Source: Antedon bifida (taxonomy: Eukaryota > Echinodermata > Crinoidea > Comatulida > Antedonidae). Taken from it: DNA of 64,000 nucleotides. Below, piece after piece: positions 23,297-36,400 of the stretch (positions are counted from its first letter, which is position 1; every line of letters starts with the position of its first letter). Under the pieces are notes generated by a model. The model worked only from the letters and a program-made list of their open reading frames with translations. It was not told where the DNA came from and made no database searches. The position numbers and the translations under genes were made by a program. Location: positions 14,262,501-14,326,500 of the forward strand of contig OY727094.1 in assembly GCA_963402885.1 (NCBI GenBank), read 5' to 3'.

Positions 23297-26200
23297 ATGG
23301 CAGAACTCTCTTACACATTAAACATTTCATTGTGGACGTTCCAGATTTGGATTATTTTGAACACTGTCTGCGCTTTCAAAGTTACATCATGTACGTAGAC
23401 ACCAACATTTTGTTTATTTTAACTATTTAAGATTAAATTCTGAGGAAACGATGGAACTTATACTTCTTATAGGTAATACACCTCTGTTTAAAAATAGAAA
23501 TATTTGCTTGATACGTTAATAAATCTTCTTTATAATGTTAAATAAATAACGACTTTCTTTTTTCAATTTTTTTCTTTAATAAACATTTTTTAATATTAAC
23601 TATTTCACTGTCGTTGTTTTGTTCTTTACAATTTTACCATTATTTTCTTTGTTGTACAGTAATTGTTGGGTGCGGACACAACTATACTATATGCTGTACG
23701 TACCTAAACATTTTTTTATTTTATTGCAGCACTTAAACTGACGCCCGTTGATCCATATTCGTTGGCCGGTTCCACCCTGAATTTCACATGTACGTTAGAT
23801 CAAACAAAAACATCGTACAATGCCTCGGATATTGAATGGAAAGTTGACGAAGTACCTATTAATTCAGGAACAAATACTGCCGTAATCTCAAGTACAGAAG
23901 CCATTCTTACCTTAACAAACCTAATCATGACAGGTCATGAACATTGGATCGAATGCTTTTTACTTGTAGAAAAACAAAATGGAAGAGTAACGACAAATAA
24001 ATCAGAATCGTCATTAACAGTTGGTAGTAAGTTAGTCAATGGCATACATAGTTTTGAAAACATGATTTGATCCCACCAAAGTTAACGATAATTGATCCAT
24101 GAAGCGAACTTACGGGTAATCATGAACGGGACCGAGGTGTATCTTGAATGTTACCTTTATGAAGTCCTAGAATCTAATTAATCACCGTTAATAAAAAGAG
24201 ATGTTGCGGCGGTGCATGTGGCGTCCCAGATTAATGATATATTTAAAACATTTGTTTTCGTCTGTTATTGTATGTGGTTGGAGACTGAGATGAGAGTTGT
24301 TATTATTGAAAGCCACTCCTTACATGTAATAAGAATCCACATAACAGATAGTTATATACCTTACTATATGTGTATCTTTTAGTCGTGCCATCGTCTCCAG
24401 CATTAAACTGCAGATCGACAAATATTGTTGATTATTGGTGTACATGGGTAACGGAATTCACCGGAGTTAGAACTGTCTATACATTTCAATTTCAGTAAGT
24501 GATTTGTATTATTGATAAATAAGAAAAAATAATTAGAATCATTGCTTTTCTCACAAATAATAAATTTCTTATACCTAAAGAAATGTTTCATTTCAAATGA
24601 AACATTTCTTTAGGTATGTCTAATACAGAATGCATGACCTTTCCTTACCTCGGCTCCATCATAACACTGTCGGATGTAGCCCTCCTCAAACCTTTGCCAT
24701 GATTCGTTTCTGTTCTGTGCTGGCCTAGCCAAAGATTGTCCTGTATTAGAAATAATGTCGTCCCTTCCCTTCTGTTGCCGGTTGTCGGCTGCCATTCTTA
24801 CTCTTCTCTTATCACAGTGTCTCGTAATGTGACACCAACCACTTGTCTGTTCATCGCTCCTTCATTAAATTCAACAGCTGTACGTGCATAATCAAATATT
24901 ATACAAAAGGACAAAGTAACAAAATAATACTATTATATTTACAGATTACTGATTACAGATTATTGATTAAATATTATTGAGTATTACTGATTAAAGATGA
25001 TTGGTTTAAGATTATTGATTAGAAATTACTGATTACAGATTACCAATTACTGATTACAGATTATTGATTACAGATTACTGATTACTGTTTACAGATTACC
25101 GATAACAGATTATTGATTACGGATTATTGATTACAGATTACTGATTACTGTTTACAGATTACCGAGAACAGATTATTGATTACAGATTACTAATTACTGT
25201 TTATAGAATTTTGATTACTAACAATTAATATGGAATTATAAATTGTTTTAATTCATAGAAACAGTTCTAATGTGTGGATCGACTGTTCTAATAAGCTAAA
25301 CGACAGCACGTGCAAAGTTTCAGAAAGTGATGAAAATCCAATGACAGCACATCTAGTACGAGTAGTTGTTGAAAATATGTTTGGTACTGCAAATACAACA
25401 TCCACATTTGATTCTAAGACTGAAGGTCTGTAGGCAAATATTTAGCACAAGTTTGGGAAATATAGATCATTACCATCAAATTATTTCATAAAATATACAA
25501 GCACCACAGACGATCAAATTTCTAATCCCTTTTACGTGACTTATGTGATTTATCCGGCGGGGATACAAGGTTTCGTTCAAAGAGCTTTTGAAGTATAAAA
25601 TAACGAAAATCATAATTTTTAATCTTAAATAATATCTAAATTGTTTGAAGATTAGCATGACGAATAAACACTAGTAAAGTTAGGTTTGCTTTTGTGTCTC
25701 CTAAATGAACTAATGTTCGGTAACCTTAGAATGTCTCAATGATTCTGTTGTTATGCTACAACCGTCTTTTGATGTACGACAGACGTTACTTATTTAAATT
25801 AAAGATTCACTGAAGTAACTCTCATGGCTGTACGCACGATCTAATCGTTAAAGATTCACTGGAGTAACTCTCATGGCTGTACGCACGATCTAATCGTTAA
25901 AGATTCACTGAAGTAACTCTCATGGCTGTACGCACGATCTAATCGTTAAAGATTCACTGAAGTAACTCTCATGGCTGTACGCACGATCTAATCGTTAAAG
26001 ATTCACTGAAGTAACTCTCATGGCTGTACGCACGATCTAATCGTTAAATATTCACTGAAGTAACTCTCATGGCTGTACGCAAGATCTAATCGTTAAAGAT
26101 TCACTGAAGTAACTCTCATGGCTGTACGCACGATATAATCGTTAAAGATTCACTGAAGTAACTCTCATGGCTGTACGTACGATCTAATCGTTAAAGATTC

Positions 26201-29200
26201 ACTGAAGTAACTCTCATGGCTGTACGCACGATCTAATCGTTAAAGATTCACTGGAGTAACTCTCATGGCTGTACGCACGATATAATCGTTAAAGATTCAC
26301 TGAAGTAACTCTCATGGTTGTACGCACGATCTAATCGTTAAAGATTCACTGAAGTAACTCGCATGGCTGTACGCACGATCTAATCGTTAAAGATTCACTG
26401 AAGTAACTCGCATGGCTGTACGTACGATCTAATCGTTAAAGATTCACTGAAGTAACTCGCATGGCTGTACGCACGATCTAATCGTTAAAGATTTACTGAA
26501 GTAACTCGCATGGCTGTACGCACGATCTAATCGTTAACACTGAAGTAACTCTCATGGCTGTACGCACGATCTAATCGTTAACACTGAAGTAACTCTCATG
26601 GCTGTACACACGATCTAATCGTTAAAGATTTACTGAAGTAACTCGCATGGCTGTACGCACGATCTAATCGTTAACACTGAAGTAACTCTCATGGCTGTAC
26701 ACACGATCTAATCGTTAAAGATTTACTGAAGTAACTCTCATGGCTGTACACACGATCTAATCGTTAAAGATTCACTGAAGTAACTCTCATGGCTGTACGC
26801 ACGATCTAATCGTTAAAGATTCACTGGAGTAACTCGCATGGCTGTACACACGATCTAATCGTTAACACTAAAGTAACTCTCATGGCTGTACGCACGATCT
26901 AATCGTTAACACTGAAGTAACTCTCATGGCTGTACACACGATCTAATCGTTAAAGATTTACTGAAGTAACTCGCATGGCTGTACGCACGATCTAATCGTT
27001 AACACTGAAGTAACTCTCATGGCTGTACACACGATATAATCGTTAACACTGAAGTAACTCTCATGGCTGTACGCACGATCTAATCGTTAACACTGAAGTA
27101 ACTCTCATGGCTGTACACACGATCTAATCGTTAAAGATTTACTGAAGTAACTCGCATGGCTGTACGCACGATCTAATCGTTAACACTGAAGTAACTCTCA
27201 TGGCTGTACACACGATCTAATCGTTAACACCGAAGTAACTCTCATGGCTGTACGCACGATCTAATCGTTAACACTGAAGTAACTCTCATGGCTGTACACA
27301 CGATCTAATCGTTAAAGATTTACTGGAGTAACTCGCATGGCTGTACGCACGATCTAATCGTTAACACTGAAGTAACTCTCATGGCTGTATACACACGATC
27401 TAATCGTTAAAGATTTACTGAAGTAACTCTCATGGCTGTACACACGATCTAATCGTTAAAGATTCACTGAAGTAACTCTCATGGCTGTACGCACGATCTA
27501 ATCGTTAAAGATTCACTGGAGTAACTCGCATGGCTGTACGTACGATCTAATCGTTAACACTAAAGTAACTCTCATGGCTGTACGCACGATCTAATCGTTA
27601 AAGATTCACTGAAGTAACTCTCATGGCTGTACGCACGATCTAATCGTTAAAGATTCACTGGAGTAACTCTCATGGCTGTACGCACGATCTAATCGTTAAA
27701 GATTCACTGAAGTAACTCTCATGGTTGTACGCACGATCTAGTCGTTAAAGATTTACTGAAGTAACTCGCATGGCTGTACGTACGATCTAATCGTTAAAGA
27801 TTCACTGAAGTAACTCTCATGGCTGTACGCACGATCTAATCGTTAAAGATTCACTGAAGTAAATATCATGGCTGTACGCACGATCTAATCGTTTCATTTT
27901 GTTGTTTTTTCAGCCGTACCTTTGTCACCATTAATTTATAGAGTTTCAGTGGGGGAATCAAACGTCATAGTATTCTGGAAATTACAAGAAGATTGCCATT
28001 ATTGTAACTCGCTATGGTTTCAACTTCGTTACAGACGTTTAAATGAAACATGGACAGAAGAGGTATGAAGTTACAATCATTTTCACTATTTGTTTTGTCA
28101 TATTTGTATCATCAGGAGACAACACATTGTGGAATAACTATCGTATATCACGAATGTACCAACTCATTAAATTTGAATGTAGTAAAATCGGCAATAAATA
28201 TATATTTATTACGTTTGTGTATAATATATATTTCAAATCGTTAAACAACATAATAATTTGTAGAATATTTTCGACTCACTTCCTTCAAAAAGATTACGTT
28301 GTTTGGCTTCATTAAACAATTCTTCAAAATATTAAAGCACGCTTTTTAAAAGATTGTTATTCCGTTATTTATTTTAATTTATTTATTAATCTAAAGGCAA
28401 ATTACTAAAAAATGACAAGACTGTAGGTATCAGTGGCTAGATCTCAAATGGAGATGAAAAATAAAATATGCAAAGACCTAAATCAAAATTTCGGGTAGTA
28501 CTTGCCCTCCATCAGCAGTGCAAGTGAAAATACTTGCAACTGATTTTGTGGTAAGCTACTGTGATGACATGACAATAATAATTCATTCATCTTCTACAAC
28601 ACATCTGAAACTTTTGACGCTCGTGATCGTACAGTTTCGTTAGAAAATGTAACGATTCTTAAACGTAACAAAATGCTTCAAAATAAAATAAGGTCATGTA
28701 GCTCCCAATGATTGACAAGGTGACTAAAAGCGAATTGTTTTTATTAGATTGAAAAACAGCATAAAAAGCAGATCATTATTGAGGAGATTACGACAGCGGT
28801 AGCTGAATATGAATTTCAAGTGCGATCAAGGTTTTCATTAGGCCTACATCACCAGTTCAGTGATTGGAGTCCAATTGTCACACTGCCCAGTGAGTTTTAA
28901 AGTCATTTGGAATACGTATACCTAGTATCTAGATCGTTTCTACAAGTTTTTAAATTGCATTCAATGTTCAAATAACCATTTGTAATGATTAGGGTCATTA
29001 CATCCAATTTTACAGCTGTCACTATAGTGTATTTAATCCACCTCGAGTTGTATCTAACTGACTTATAATAGTCGGCTAGATAGTATCTGGTGACAGCTGC
29101 AAGATAAACTTGTCATTATGTGCTCACTAATCATATCTGCATTAATAATGACCAAATGAAATTAAATATCAAAATCCTCATAATGTATATAAAAAGAACA

Positions 29201-31798
29201 GTTTACCTTCTCGACCAATATATACCGTACGTGACTAGAATATTTTCTTTTTTATTGTCTAAAAATAATGGAAAATTTGTTTTTATAGTTTCTATGGTCA
29301 TAGACGTGAACGTCACATCGTCAGAAAACGAAAACGTCTTGTCACTACAATGGGAAACACCAAATGAAGAAACTCAGTATTTATACCGCATTACGGGAAA
29401 CTATACTGGACAATCACTAAATGAAAGTGTTGAGGAAGAATTAACATTGAATAACATTGACATAAATGTGCCGTGCAACAACATCACAGAGAACACCATT
29501 GTCTATAATCTAGAGCTAAGGAGTGTTCAGGTAGACACGTTTGAAGTAGAAGTCGAAGGTCCTCCAACCAGGATATTATATGAGTTCAAATGCTTGAAAC
29601 AAGGTGTGTTGGCCTATGTCTCTTTATTATACCTAGAGGGTTCGCTTGTGCATGTATTTGGAAAACACCCATATTCGGGGTAAACTTTGTTTTCATCGTC
29701 AATAAATACTTAAACAACTAATAGTAAATAAGGGTTTCATTATATGGTTAAATCATAACCAAAAGTATGCACCAACTTTCTGTATCATTGAGTAAAGTCA
29801 GGAAATCATTTGGCTTCTTCTCAAAAGCTACGGTAATATTCTGAAAAGTGCTCAACACTTACTTTACTTTAATGTTGGCAAATTTGCATAATCTATTTTA
29901 CTTCATGACATAATGTATAACTAGAGATAGAGCCTCATATTTACCAATTTCATTTCTTTTTTAGGTTTGGTGACCGAGATACAACCCGTAACTCTGAATA
30001 CAGTTGCAGTACAATATGAGCCTAGTATGTGAATAAGCCTATTAACAACTATTACAATTTAGAATAGCACACATGTCGAGTTTAATTGCGACAATGTTAG
30101 GCCTACTTATTGTTGTTTCTCTACTACTGAATGCTTAGAAATAGCCTCACTACTGCATATAATATCTTCTTATGGCAAATTTACCAATAGCCATACGTTA
30201 ATCTGAACATAGCGTAATTTTACTACCTGCTTGAATAATATTTTGGGTGCATTTGTGTGTTCAAATTAAAGAAGTGCCTCTATTGTTTTAGATGTGATCG
30301 TATTGTTCATAATCCATATCGAGAAAAAAATGATTGTTTCTCTTGTTTTTCTTTTACAATGTTCATGTTTTCAAAAAATTTGCAACAATTCATGATCTAT
30401 TTGTTGTACTTTCAGATGAATTTATCATTCCGTTTCTTGTGGTGGGAATTATTATCTTATTTGTTATGCTGTTTTTTGGAGCTTTTAATGTGTATATACG
30501 TAAGCGAATTTTCATTGAATGGCCTGAACCAAAATTCTTCAAAGTGGTAAATATCATTATTTTTATTGCTTTTAAGTTAAAGATGTATTGTCCCCTTGAA
30601 AACATATTTTTCAAAATTTGCCATTTTAATGTCACATAATAGTTATCCTCTTTGACCAAAAAATGGACCGAAAAAAATGTATTTGCCTGAAAAATCAGTA
30701 TAGTAATTTAAAGCAAAAAATAGTCAAATTGGCTGCCAGTCAATGGTTTTTGGTTTAATTTAACAATTTATTTTTGTCATTTTGTAAGTAAGAACATTTT
30801 TTTTTCGTTTTTTTCTATGGAAGTGACTTTATTAAAACTACAAAATAACCAATCCAAAGTCTGATTTAATTAATCTTTATTTTTCAGGTTTTTGGGGGAC
30901 ATACATCTTTAAGGGTTAGGCAGCCTAGATGATTTTTATTTATTTGTCATCTTTAATAAGGATAACCCGTGTAGATCCTTCATTAAAAAATGATATTAAG
31001 GGTCCTCTAGCTAAATGATGTAGGTGTGTATTTTACGAAATTCAATCCACTTTACGTGGTAATGAAAAGTTGTTTAGAACCACGGATTCACTTTATTTGT
31101 CCTAACAGATGTGAAATAACATGTTTAATAAAGATATCTCTTTTATTTAGGAAATTAGCCCCGTTCGTCCTCGATCAGTAGAAAAGGAAGTTTTTGATGA
31201 CTTGAAGACGAAGAAGTCGGACTTACCTACATCGTACCGCAGTTCAACGAGTTCTGATCAAGGATTTCATGAGTTTAGTCCTGATTCCCAGATAGAAGAG
31301 AAAAATATTTACATGGTTGTACCGTCTATTGACCAAGTCTCACCAGTTACGAAAAGTGGTTTTATAAACTCATCACCAGTTACCACTGACAAAATGGCAG
31401 TTAAAGAGAAAAGCACGGCATACTTTCGCCTGCAACAAACAGGTGATGATGATGCACTGCAATTGTCTCCATTACTCGTGGAAAGCACAAGAAATAAGCA
31501 GGACTCAAATCCTTACACGCCAATGAGGTCAGTTTCCTCAGATAAACCTCAGAAGTCAGAAAAATGTGGAGGAGAGAACGTTACAGATCCTTACTGGAAA
31601 TTAGATGAGGTTCTACGTGTAAAAGTAGACAACGCACACGCTGGTTTGACGGAGTTTATTCCAGTCTCTACATGCGATTATTACAGCAGAGAGGAAGACA
31701 TAGGGGACATCATTGGAGAAGACGAAATTGATAATCTTCTGAATGGTATGCCACAGACAAATGTAGAACTTATTGAAGATGGCCATTTTATATTCTAG
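23297..31798 (+). CDS. Class I cytokine receptor, gp130-like (Ig + cytokine-binding module + FNIII + TM)
   Basis: Ten coding exons: 23297-23390, 23730-24023, 24383-24494, 25259-25425, 27914-28062, 28748-28889, 29289-29603, 29965-30024, 30416-30546 and 31151-31798; all phases agree and give 703 aa. Residues 1-26 form a signal peptide; 32-129 an Ig-like domain (NFTC...IEWKV...WIECF); 130-222 the first cytokine-binding FNIII domain with the hallmark LNCRSTNIVDYWCTW; 223-320 the second, with WFQLRYRR and a WSxWS-type box written FSDWS (309-313). A further FNIII domain spans 320-424, a membrane helix 447-472, then RKR and a Box 1-like IEWPEPKFF. The tail carries tyrosines at 517, 542, 579, 610 (YTPM, a possible PI3K-SH2 site), 636, 665 and 666, and no YxxQ. 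Such receptors bind helical cytokines and signal through JAK/STAT. The end of exon 2 is uncertain by one codon (alternative donor GTAAGT at 24027). Confidence 0.92.
24572..24616. repeat. Perfect 22-bp palindrome with a 1-base loop
   Basis: The left arm TACCTAAAGAAATGTTTCAT(TT) at 24572-24593 is exactly complementary to 24595-24616, with a single C between. It lies in receptor intron 3, directly next to the end of a retrotransposon fragment. DNA or RNA here could fold into a near-perfect hairpin. Confidence 0.95.
24617..24800 (-). mobile_element. RTE-like retrotransposon C-terminal fragment
   Basis: The minus strand from 24795 down reads GRDDIISNTGQSLARPAQNR and then a RFEEGYIRQC-like end. 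This matches the WRDDI...AQNR...LEEAY pattern at the very C-terminus of RTE-type ORF2 proteins, as in the fragment at 19636-19860. Only about 60 codons remain. It lies antisense in intron 3 of the cytokine receptor. Confidence 0.65.
24935..25205. repeat. Degenerate GATTACAGATT / GATTATTGATT simple repeat
   Basis: Irregular runs of GATTACTGATTACAGATTAT fill the end of receptor intron 3. The units are 7-11 bp and poorly ordered. The run ends about 50 bp before exon 4. Confidence 0.85.
25801..27893 (+). repeat. 49/44-bp minisatellite, about 44 copies, in receptor intron 4
   Basis: The main 49-bp unit starts AAAGATTCACTGAAGTAACT and ends CACGATCTAATCGTT; a 44-bp variant lacks 5 bp at its start (AACACTGAAGTAACT). 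Long and short units alternate in blocks between about 26530 and 27560, giving a higher-order pattern. Each copy contains CATGGCTGTACGCACGATC with recurring A/G variants at the CGCA/CACA position. The array ends 20 bp before the exon 5 acceptor, so the polypyrimidine tract of that splice site directly follows it. Confidence 0.98.
30577..30912. mobile_element. MITE-like element with TTAAAGATGTATTG ends, copy 2
   Basis: Inverted relative to the copy at 7332-7685. Ends are TTAAAGATGTATTGTCCCC and GGGGGACATACATCTTTAA. It begins only 30 bp after the exon 9 donor of the cytokine receptor (30546), inside intron 9, and is non-coding. Confidence 0.75.
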
Positions 31799-32610
31799 AA
31801 TTATTAAATGTTTTAGTGTACGGTACTGACTTTACTTTATTTGTATATAAAATAATTATTGGAATTAGGCCTATATTTTGTCTCGTTAGTCACAGGCTAA
31901 ATTCTAATTTCATGATGAAACATGATGAACTAAACAGGCGTCTCCTTCCAAAGAACTAAATCGTTAATGATATTTTTTTCCATTGACTAGAGGTTATATC
32001 CTTATTTAACCTTTTGAAGACGTGATCCGTTTCCCATACGGGGTAATTTACTCTCCCAGGACGCGAGGCCCGTATATGTACGGGTTGACTTTTGGGGGTC
32101 ACTGAAATTGCACTTTTTGAGCATTTGACTTTGACCTAGGTAAAAAAATGACATTTTTCGGAAGGCAGAAAGTAGTTGCAGAAAGTTACAGTTAAAAATG
32201 TATTTTGAATTTGAATTAAAAATACCTTATTTTAGCCTCAGTGACTTGGGGTAGAAACCTCGCGTCTTCAAAGGGTTAATCTTTATTTATAACCTAAGAA
32301 GGGTGTATATATATAAACTCAGATCTCGGATATATATCTAAGATCTCGGATATAGGCCTATATGAGTTTCTAGATTCATCTAGAAAACTCATAGGCCAAC
32401 ATCTGTGTTTTTCTAGATTTAATTTAGAATACTCAGATTTTCTGAGATTGTTTCCATTTTCTAGAATTAGAAAACACGGGATCCATATTAACCAGAGGGT
32501 ATATGTCTAATCGAAAGCTCCTAAGTATACAAGGAAAATCATGCATATATCTTTATGAAACGAATTAATGGTAATGTTTTAATTAGAACAATAAATAGTT
32601 ATATTGTAAA
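31799..32610. other. 3' flank of the cytokine receptor
   Basis: Probable 3' UTR and spacer. An ATTAAA lies at about 31803, right after the stop; no canonical AATAAA was found close by. The stretch 32300-32470 is rich in AGATCTCGGATAT and TCTAGA words that can pair with each other, resembling the AGATATCCGAGTTTTT words at 46750-46900 in the GST gene. Confidence 0.5.
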
Positions 32611-33415
32611 CGAGTTCTAACTATACCATAGGTAAACTAAAGTAATCTATTCCTCATTCGGAGTGTGGGCCAGGCCTAGTACTGCTGCAGTAGTATTATG
32701 ATACTTAAACGAGTTCTAACTATACCATAGGTAAACTAAATTAATCTATCCCTCATTCGGAGTGTGGGCCAGGCCTAGTACTGCTGCAGTAGTATTATGA
32801 TACTTAACCGAGTTCTAACTATACCATAGGTAAATTAAATTAATCTATCCCTCATTCGAAGTGTGGGCCAGGCCTAGTAGTGCTGCAGTAGTATTATGAT
32901 ACTTAACCGAGTTCTAACTATACCATAGATAAACTAAATTAATCTATCCCTCATTCGGAGTGTGGGCCAGGCCTAGTACTGCTGCAGTAGTATTATGATA
33001 CTTAAACGAGTTCTAACTATACCATAGGTAAACTAAATTAATCTATCGCTCATTCGGAGTGTGGGCCAGGCCTAGTACTGCTGCAGTAGTATTATGATAC
33101 TTAAACGAGTTCTAACTATACCATAGGTAAACTAAATTAATCTATCGCTCATTCGGAGTGTGGGCCAGGCCTAGTACTGCTGCAGTAGTATTATGATACT
33201 TAAACGAGTTCTAACTATACCATAGGTAAATTAAATTAATCTATCCCTCATTCGGAGTGTGGGCCAGGCCTAGTATTGCTGCAGTAGTATTCTGATACTT
33301 AAACGAGTTCTAACTATACCATAGGTAAACTAAATTAATCTATCGCTCATTCGGAGTGTGGGCCAGGCCTAGTACTGCTGCAGTAGTATTATGATACTTA
33401 ACCGAGTTCTAACTA
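32611..33415 (+). repeat. 99-bp satellite, left arm, about 8 copies
   Basis: The unit begins CGAGTTCTAACTATACCATA and ends ATTATGATACTTAA(A/C); the spacing between starts is 99 bp (32611, 32710, 32809). Each unit contains TACTGCTGCAGTA, a 13-bp interrupted palindrome, and GGCCAGGCCTAG. Copies differ at a few diagnostic sites (CCCTC/CGCTC, ATTATG/ATTCTG). The array stops mid-unit at a TA where a 3.85-kb element is inserted, and resumes on the far side. Confidence 0.98.
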
Positions 33416-33417
33416 TA

Positions 33418-36400
33418 CCCAGCTAGCAATGACACGTTGGGCCGACGTTGGTTTAAGGTCAACAGTTACGTTGGCCCAACAGCTCTATTCGACGTAGGCC
33501 CGACGTAATTTTTTCCATCGGCCCTTAGTGGGCCCAACGTGTTGGTCAGACGTTGGTACAACGCGTTGGGCCAACGTCGGTAAAACGTCATTGTTTACGT
33601 TGGCTTATGAACTTTCTGCGACGTAGGCCCGACGTAGCTTTTTCCATCGGCCCTTGGTGGGCCCAACGCGTTGGGTAGACGTTGTCCCAACGCGTTGGGT
33701 AGACGTTGTCCCAACGCGTTGGGCGAACGTCGGTATAACGTCAATGTTTACGTTGGCTTATCAACTTTCTGCGACGTAGTCCCGACGTATTTTTTTCCAT
33801 CGGCCCTTAGTGGGCCCAACGCGTTGGGTAGACGTTGTCCTAACGCGTTGTACCAACGTTGGTATAACGTCTTTGTTAACGTTGGCTTATTAACGTTCTG
33901 CGGCGTAGGCCCGACGTAATTTTTTACATCGGCCTTTAGTGGACCCAACGCGTTAGACAGACGTTGACGCAACGTCATTGTTGCCATCTTTGGCCTAACG
34001 CGTTGGACAAACGTTGACCCAACCTCTTGGTTTAACGTCGGCTGAACGTCATAGAATACGGTATCCCAGCTTTTGATGACGTTGGTGTAGTAGAATCAGT
34101 ACATTAGATACATTTTGCAGCCCAATATTAAACTAATTGGTTTGTAGAGTTTTGCAACTAAAACCCGATAAAAACAGGCAATACCAATATTAACAAAAGT
34201 ATTATGTTAAAACAACGTTTTAGCTTTGGATATTTTCAGTTACAGTTGTAACTAAAACTATTTAAAAACAGTTGATAATACGCAAGACGCAGATATATGT
34301 TAAATAATGTTTTTACTAAATATATCCTATTATTAACAGATACCGTAGAGACAAAACAATTTAACTACAATTATACAACATCTGTTTCCTAATAGAACAA
34401 ATACGGTTTAATTTTAAAGACATAAAGTACTGTAGGTCTACATTTTATATTACTGTATAACTTTACTATTCTATACAAAATACAATAAATACATATTAAA
34501 ACAACAATATTTTTTACTTAATTTCAGTCATACCAGTCAGTAAAGACCAGTGTATTTTTCTTTGGCTTAAGACACGTTTATACTGTACAGTACTACGATA
34601 AGTAGATAAACATACTGTACATTTTTCTTACGGAAAACAAAAGAAATCGACAAGGTTTTCAACCTAGAACTATGGGATAACTATTTATGCCATTTATGTC
34701 TTTGTATTGTGGTCAATAAGAACAATAACATTATTATCACGATATTATTGCTCTTACTAAAACTGACGTCATCTGATTCATTGTGAAAATATTATTTTCA
34801 TGAAAGACAGCATAGGCCTAAATGGTTATCCTACAGTTCTAGATTGAAAATGTAATAAAGAATTCTAAGGTTATTAATGTACTGTATATACCTATATAAA
34901 CACAAATGTTTGTTTCTTATTAAGATCTACCTTAAGTAGGCCTACTTCTTTTTATGTTACAATTACAATTTGCAACACTGTACATAATTCGAACTTCAAA
35001 TAGTTCTAGTTGTGTTTCTCATTCTAATTCAACATTAGTGTCCTTATCAAATTTAAAAAGTACATATCACATCGCACATAAGATACATTGTTCTACGACT
35101 GTAAAGCAGAGTGACGATTGTACCATTTTCGGTATAAATTGTTGCCACGTCATCCGGTCTTGTACTGGTATATTTCTGTAAAAAAATTATTAACGATATG
35201 ATAGAAATGTGTTTATGATATGATGATGCTAAAAATGCTGTGTTCCAATTAAAAGAGGGATAAATTATATTTTGCTTAAATTGTCAGTGTAGTAGGCTAC
35301 ATCTTAGCTTCATAAAACTACAGACAGGCATGCAATATCAAATGGCGATTAATAAAAATAATATGGGATTATATTTAGCAGTATTAAGATCCTATCCTAT
35401 AACTATAACATAGAAATGAATACATATTACAATACTCTAATAATGACAAGAGGTATAAATTAATCAATACGTATTTATTTTATTTTACGAATATTTTGAT
35501 ATTCAAGGTAATAGCTATATTTTAAGTAACGTATTTAAACATCAAAACTATAAAGAAGTGGTAGTGTTATGCGCGATTTGAACGATCACTCAGAGGTATT
35601 ACAAGAGGAGATTATGAATATATAGGCCAACAGTACTGTTACACCGGTTCACTCAATGGCAAAACGGTGATGTAAAAACTTGCATATATATCAATTGTAC
35701 GATTTGTAATCAACGAAAACATTGTAAACTAACATAAAGTTTAAAAATACAAAATCTTACCAGCAAAATAATAACAAGCAACATTAACTGAAGAGCAAGA
35801 TGATAGCAGTTACCAATTCAAAATTCAAATGGAGACTTCCGTCGTTAGGCAAAGTACAGTTAAGTGAATGGAATGTGACCTAGGTTCTCCCATTAGAGTA
35901 ATTAATGTCACTCGTAGTGGCTAAAACAATATAATTAATAGTTTTTATAAGAGGAGGGCTCTCTGTATTCTGGTTCCCTGGTTTTAGTTATATGGTATAC
36001 CTGAGTACATCTCACTGAAGAGTCCTTAATTACAAATTTTAACTCCAACTACACGATGCTTCTATTTGAGTCGATGTCCAAGAGTTGGGATGACGTATGG
36101 AATCCAACCGAATGTGTAACTATCAGCCAATTATAATATGTTTGACGTTTGGATGACGTTGGATCAACAACTTGCAGATGATGTAGACATGCACCTATTT
36201 TTTTTTCAAACTTCAAACGTTGGGTCGACGTTAGAATTATACACATTGTTAGCCGATGTCGGCACAACGTGAAAAAATGACTATAGTGCGTACGGTCGAT
36301 TTGCTAACGTTGATCCAACGACTATGGAGACGTTAAATCAATGGAAATTTGTCAAATTGCCAACGTTGCGACGACGTTTGAACTACATGTCAAGTAGATG

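Noticed and set aside
25801..27893. CRISPR-like array
   Set aside because: The units are directly adjacent with no unique spacers, in a eukaryotic intron; it is a minisatellite.
28043..28315. 90-codon ORF overlapping receptor exon 5
   Set aside because: It starts inside the exon and runs through the donor into the intron; the exon itself is in another, conserved frame.
33671..33987. ORFs with RRCPNALGRRCPNALG on both strands
   Set aside because: Translations of the CAACGCGTTGG subrepeats of the inserted element.
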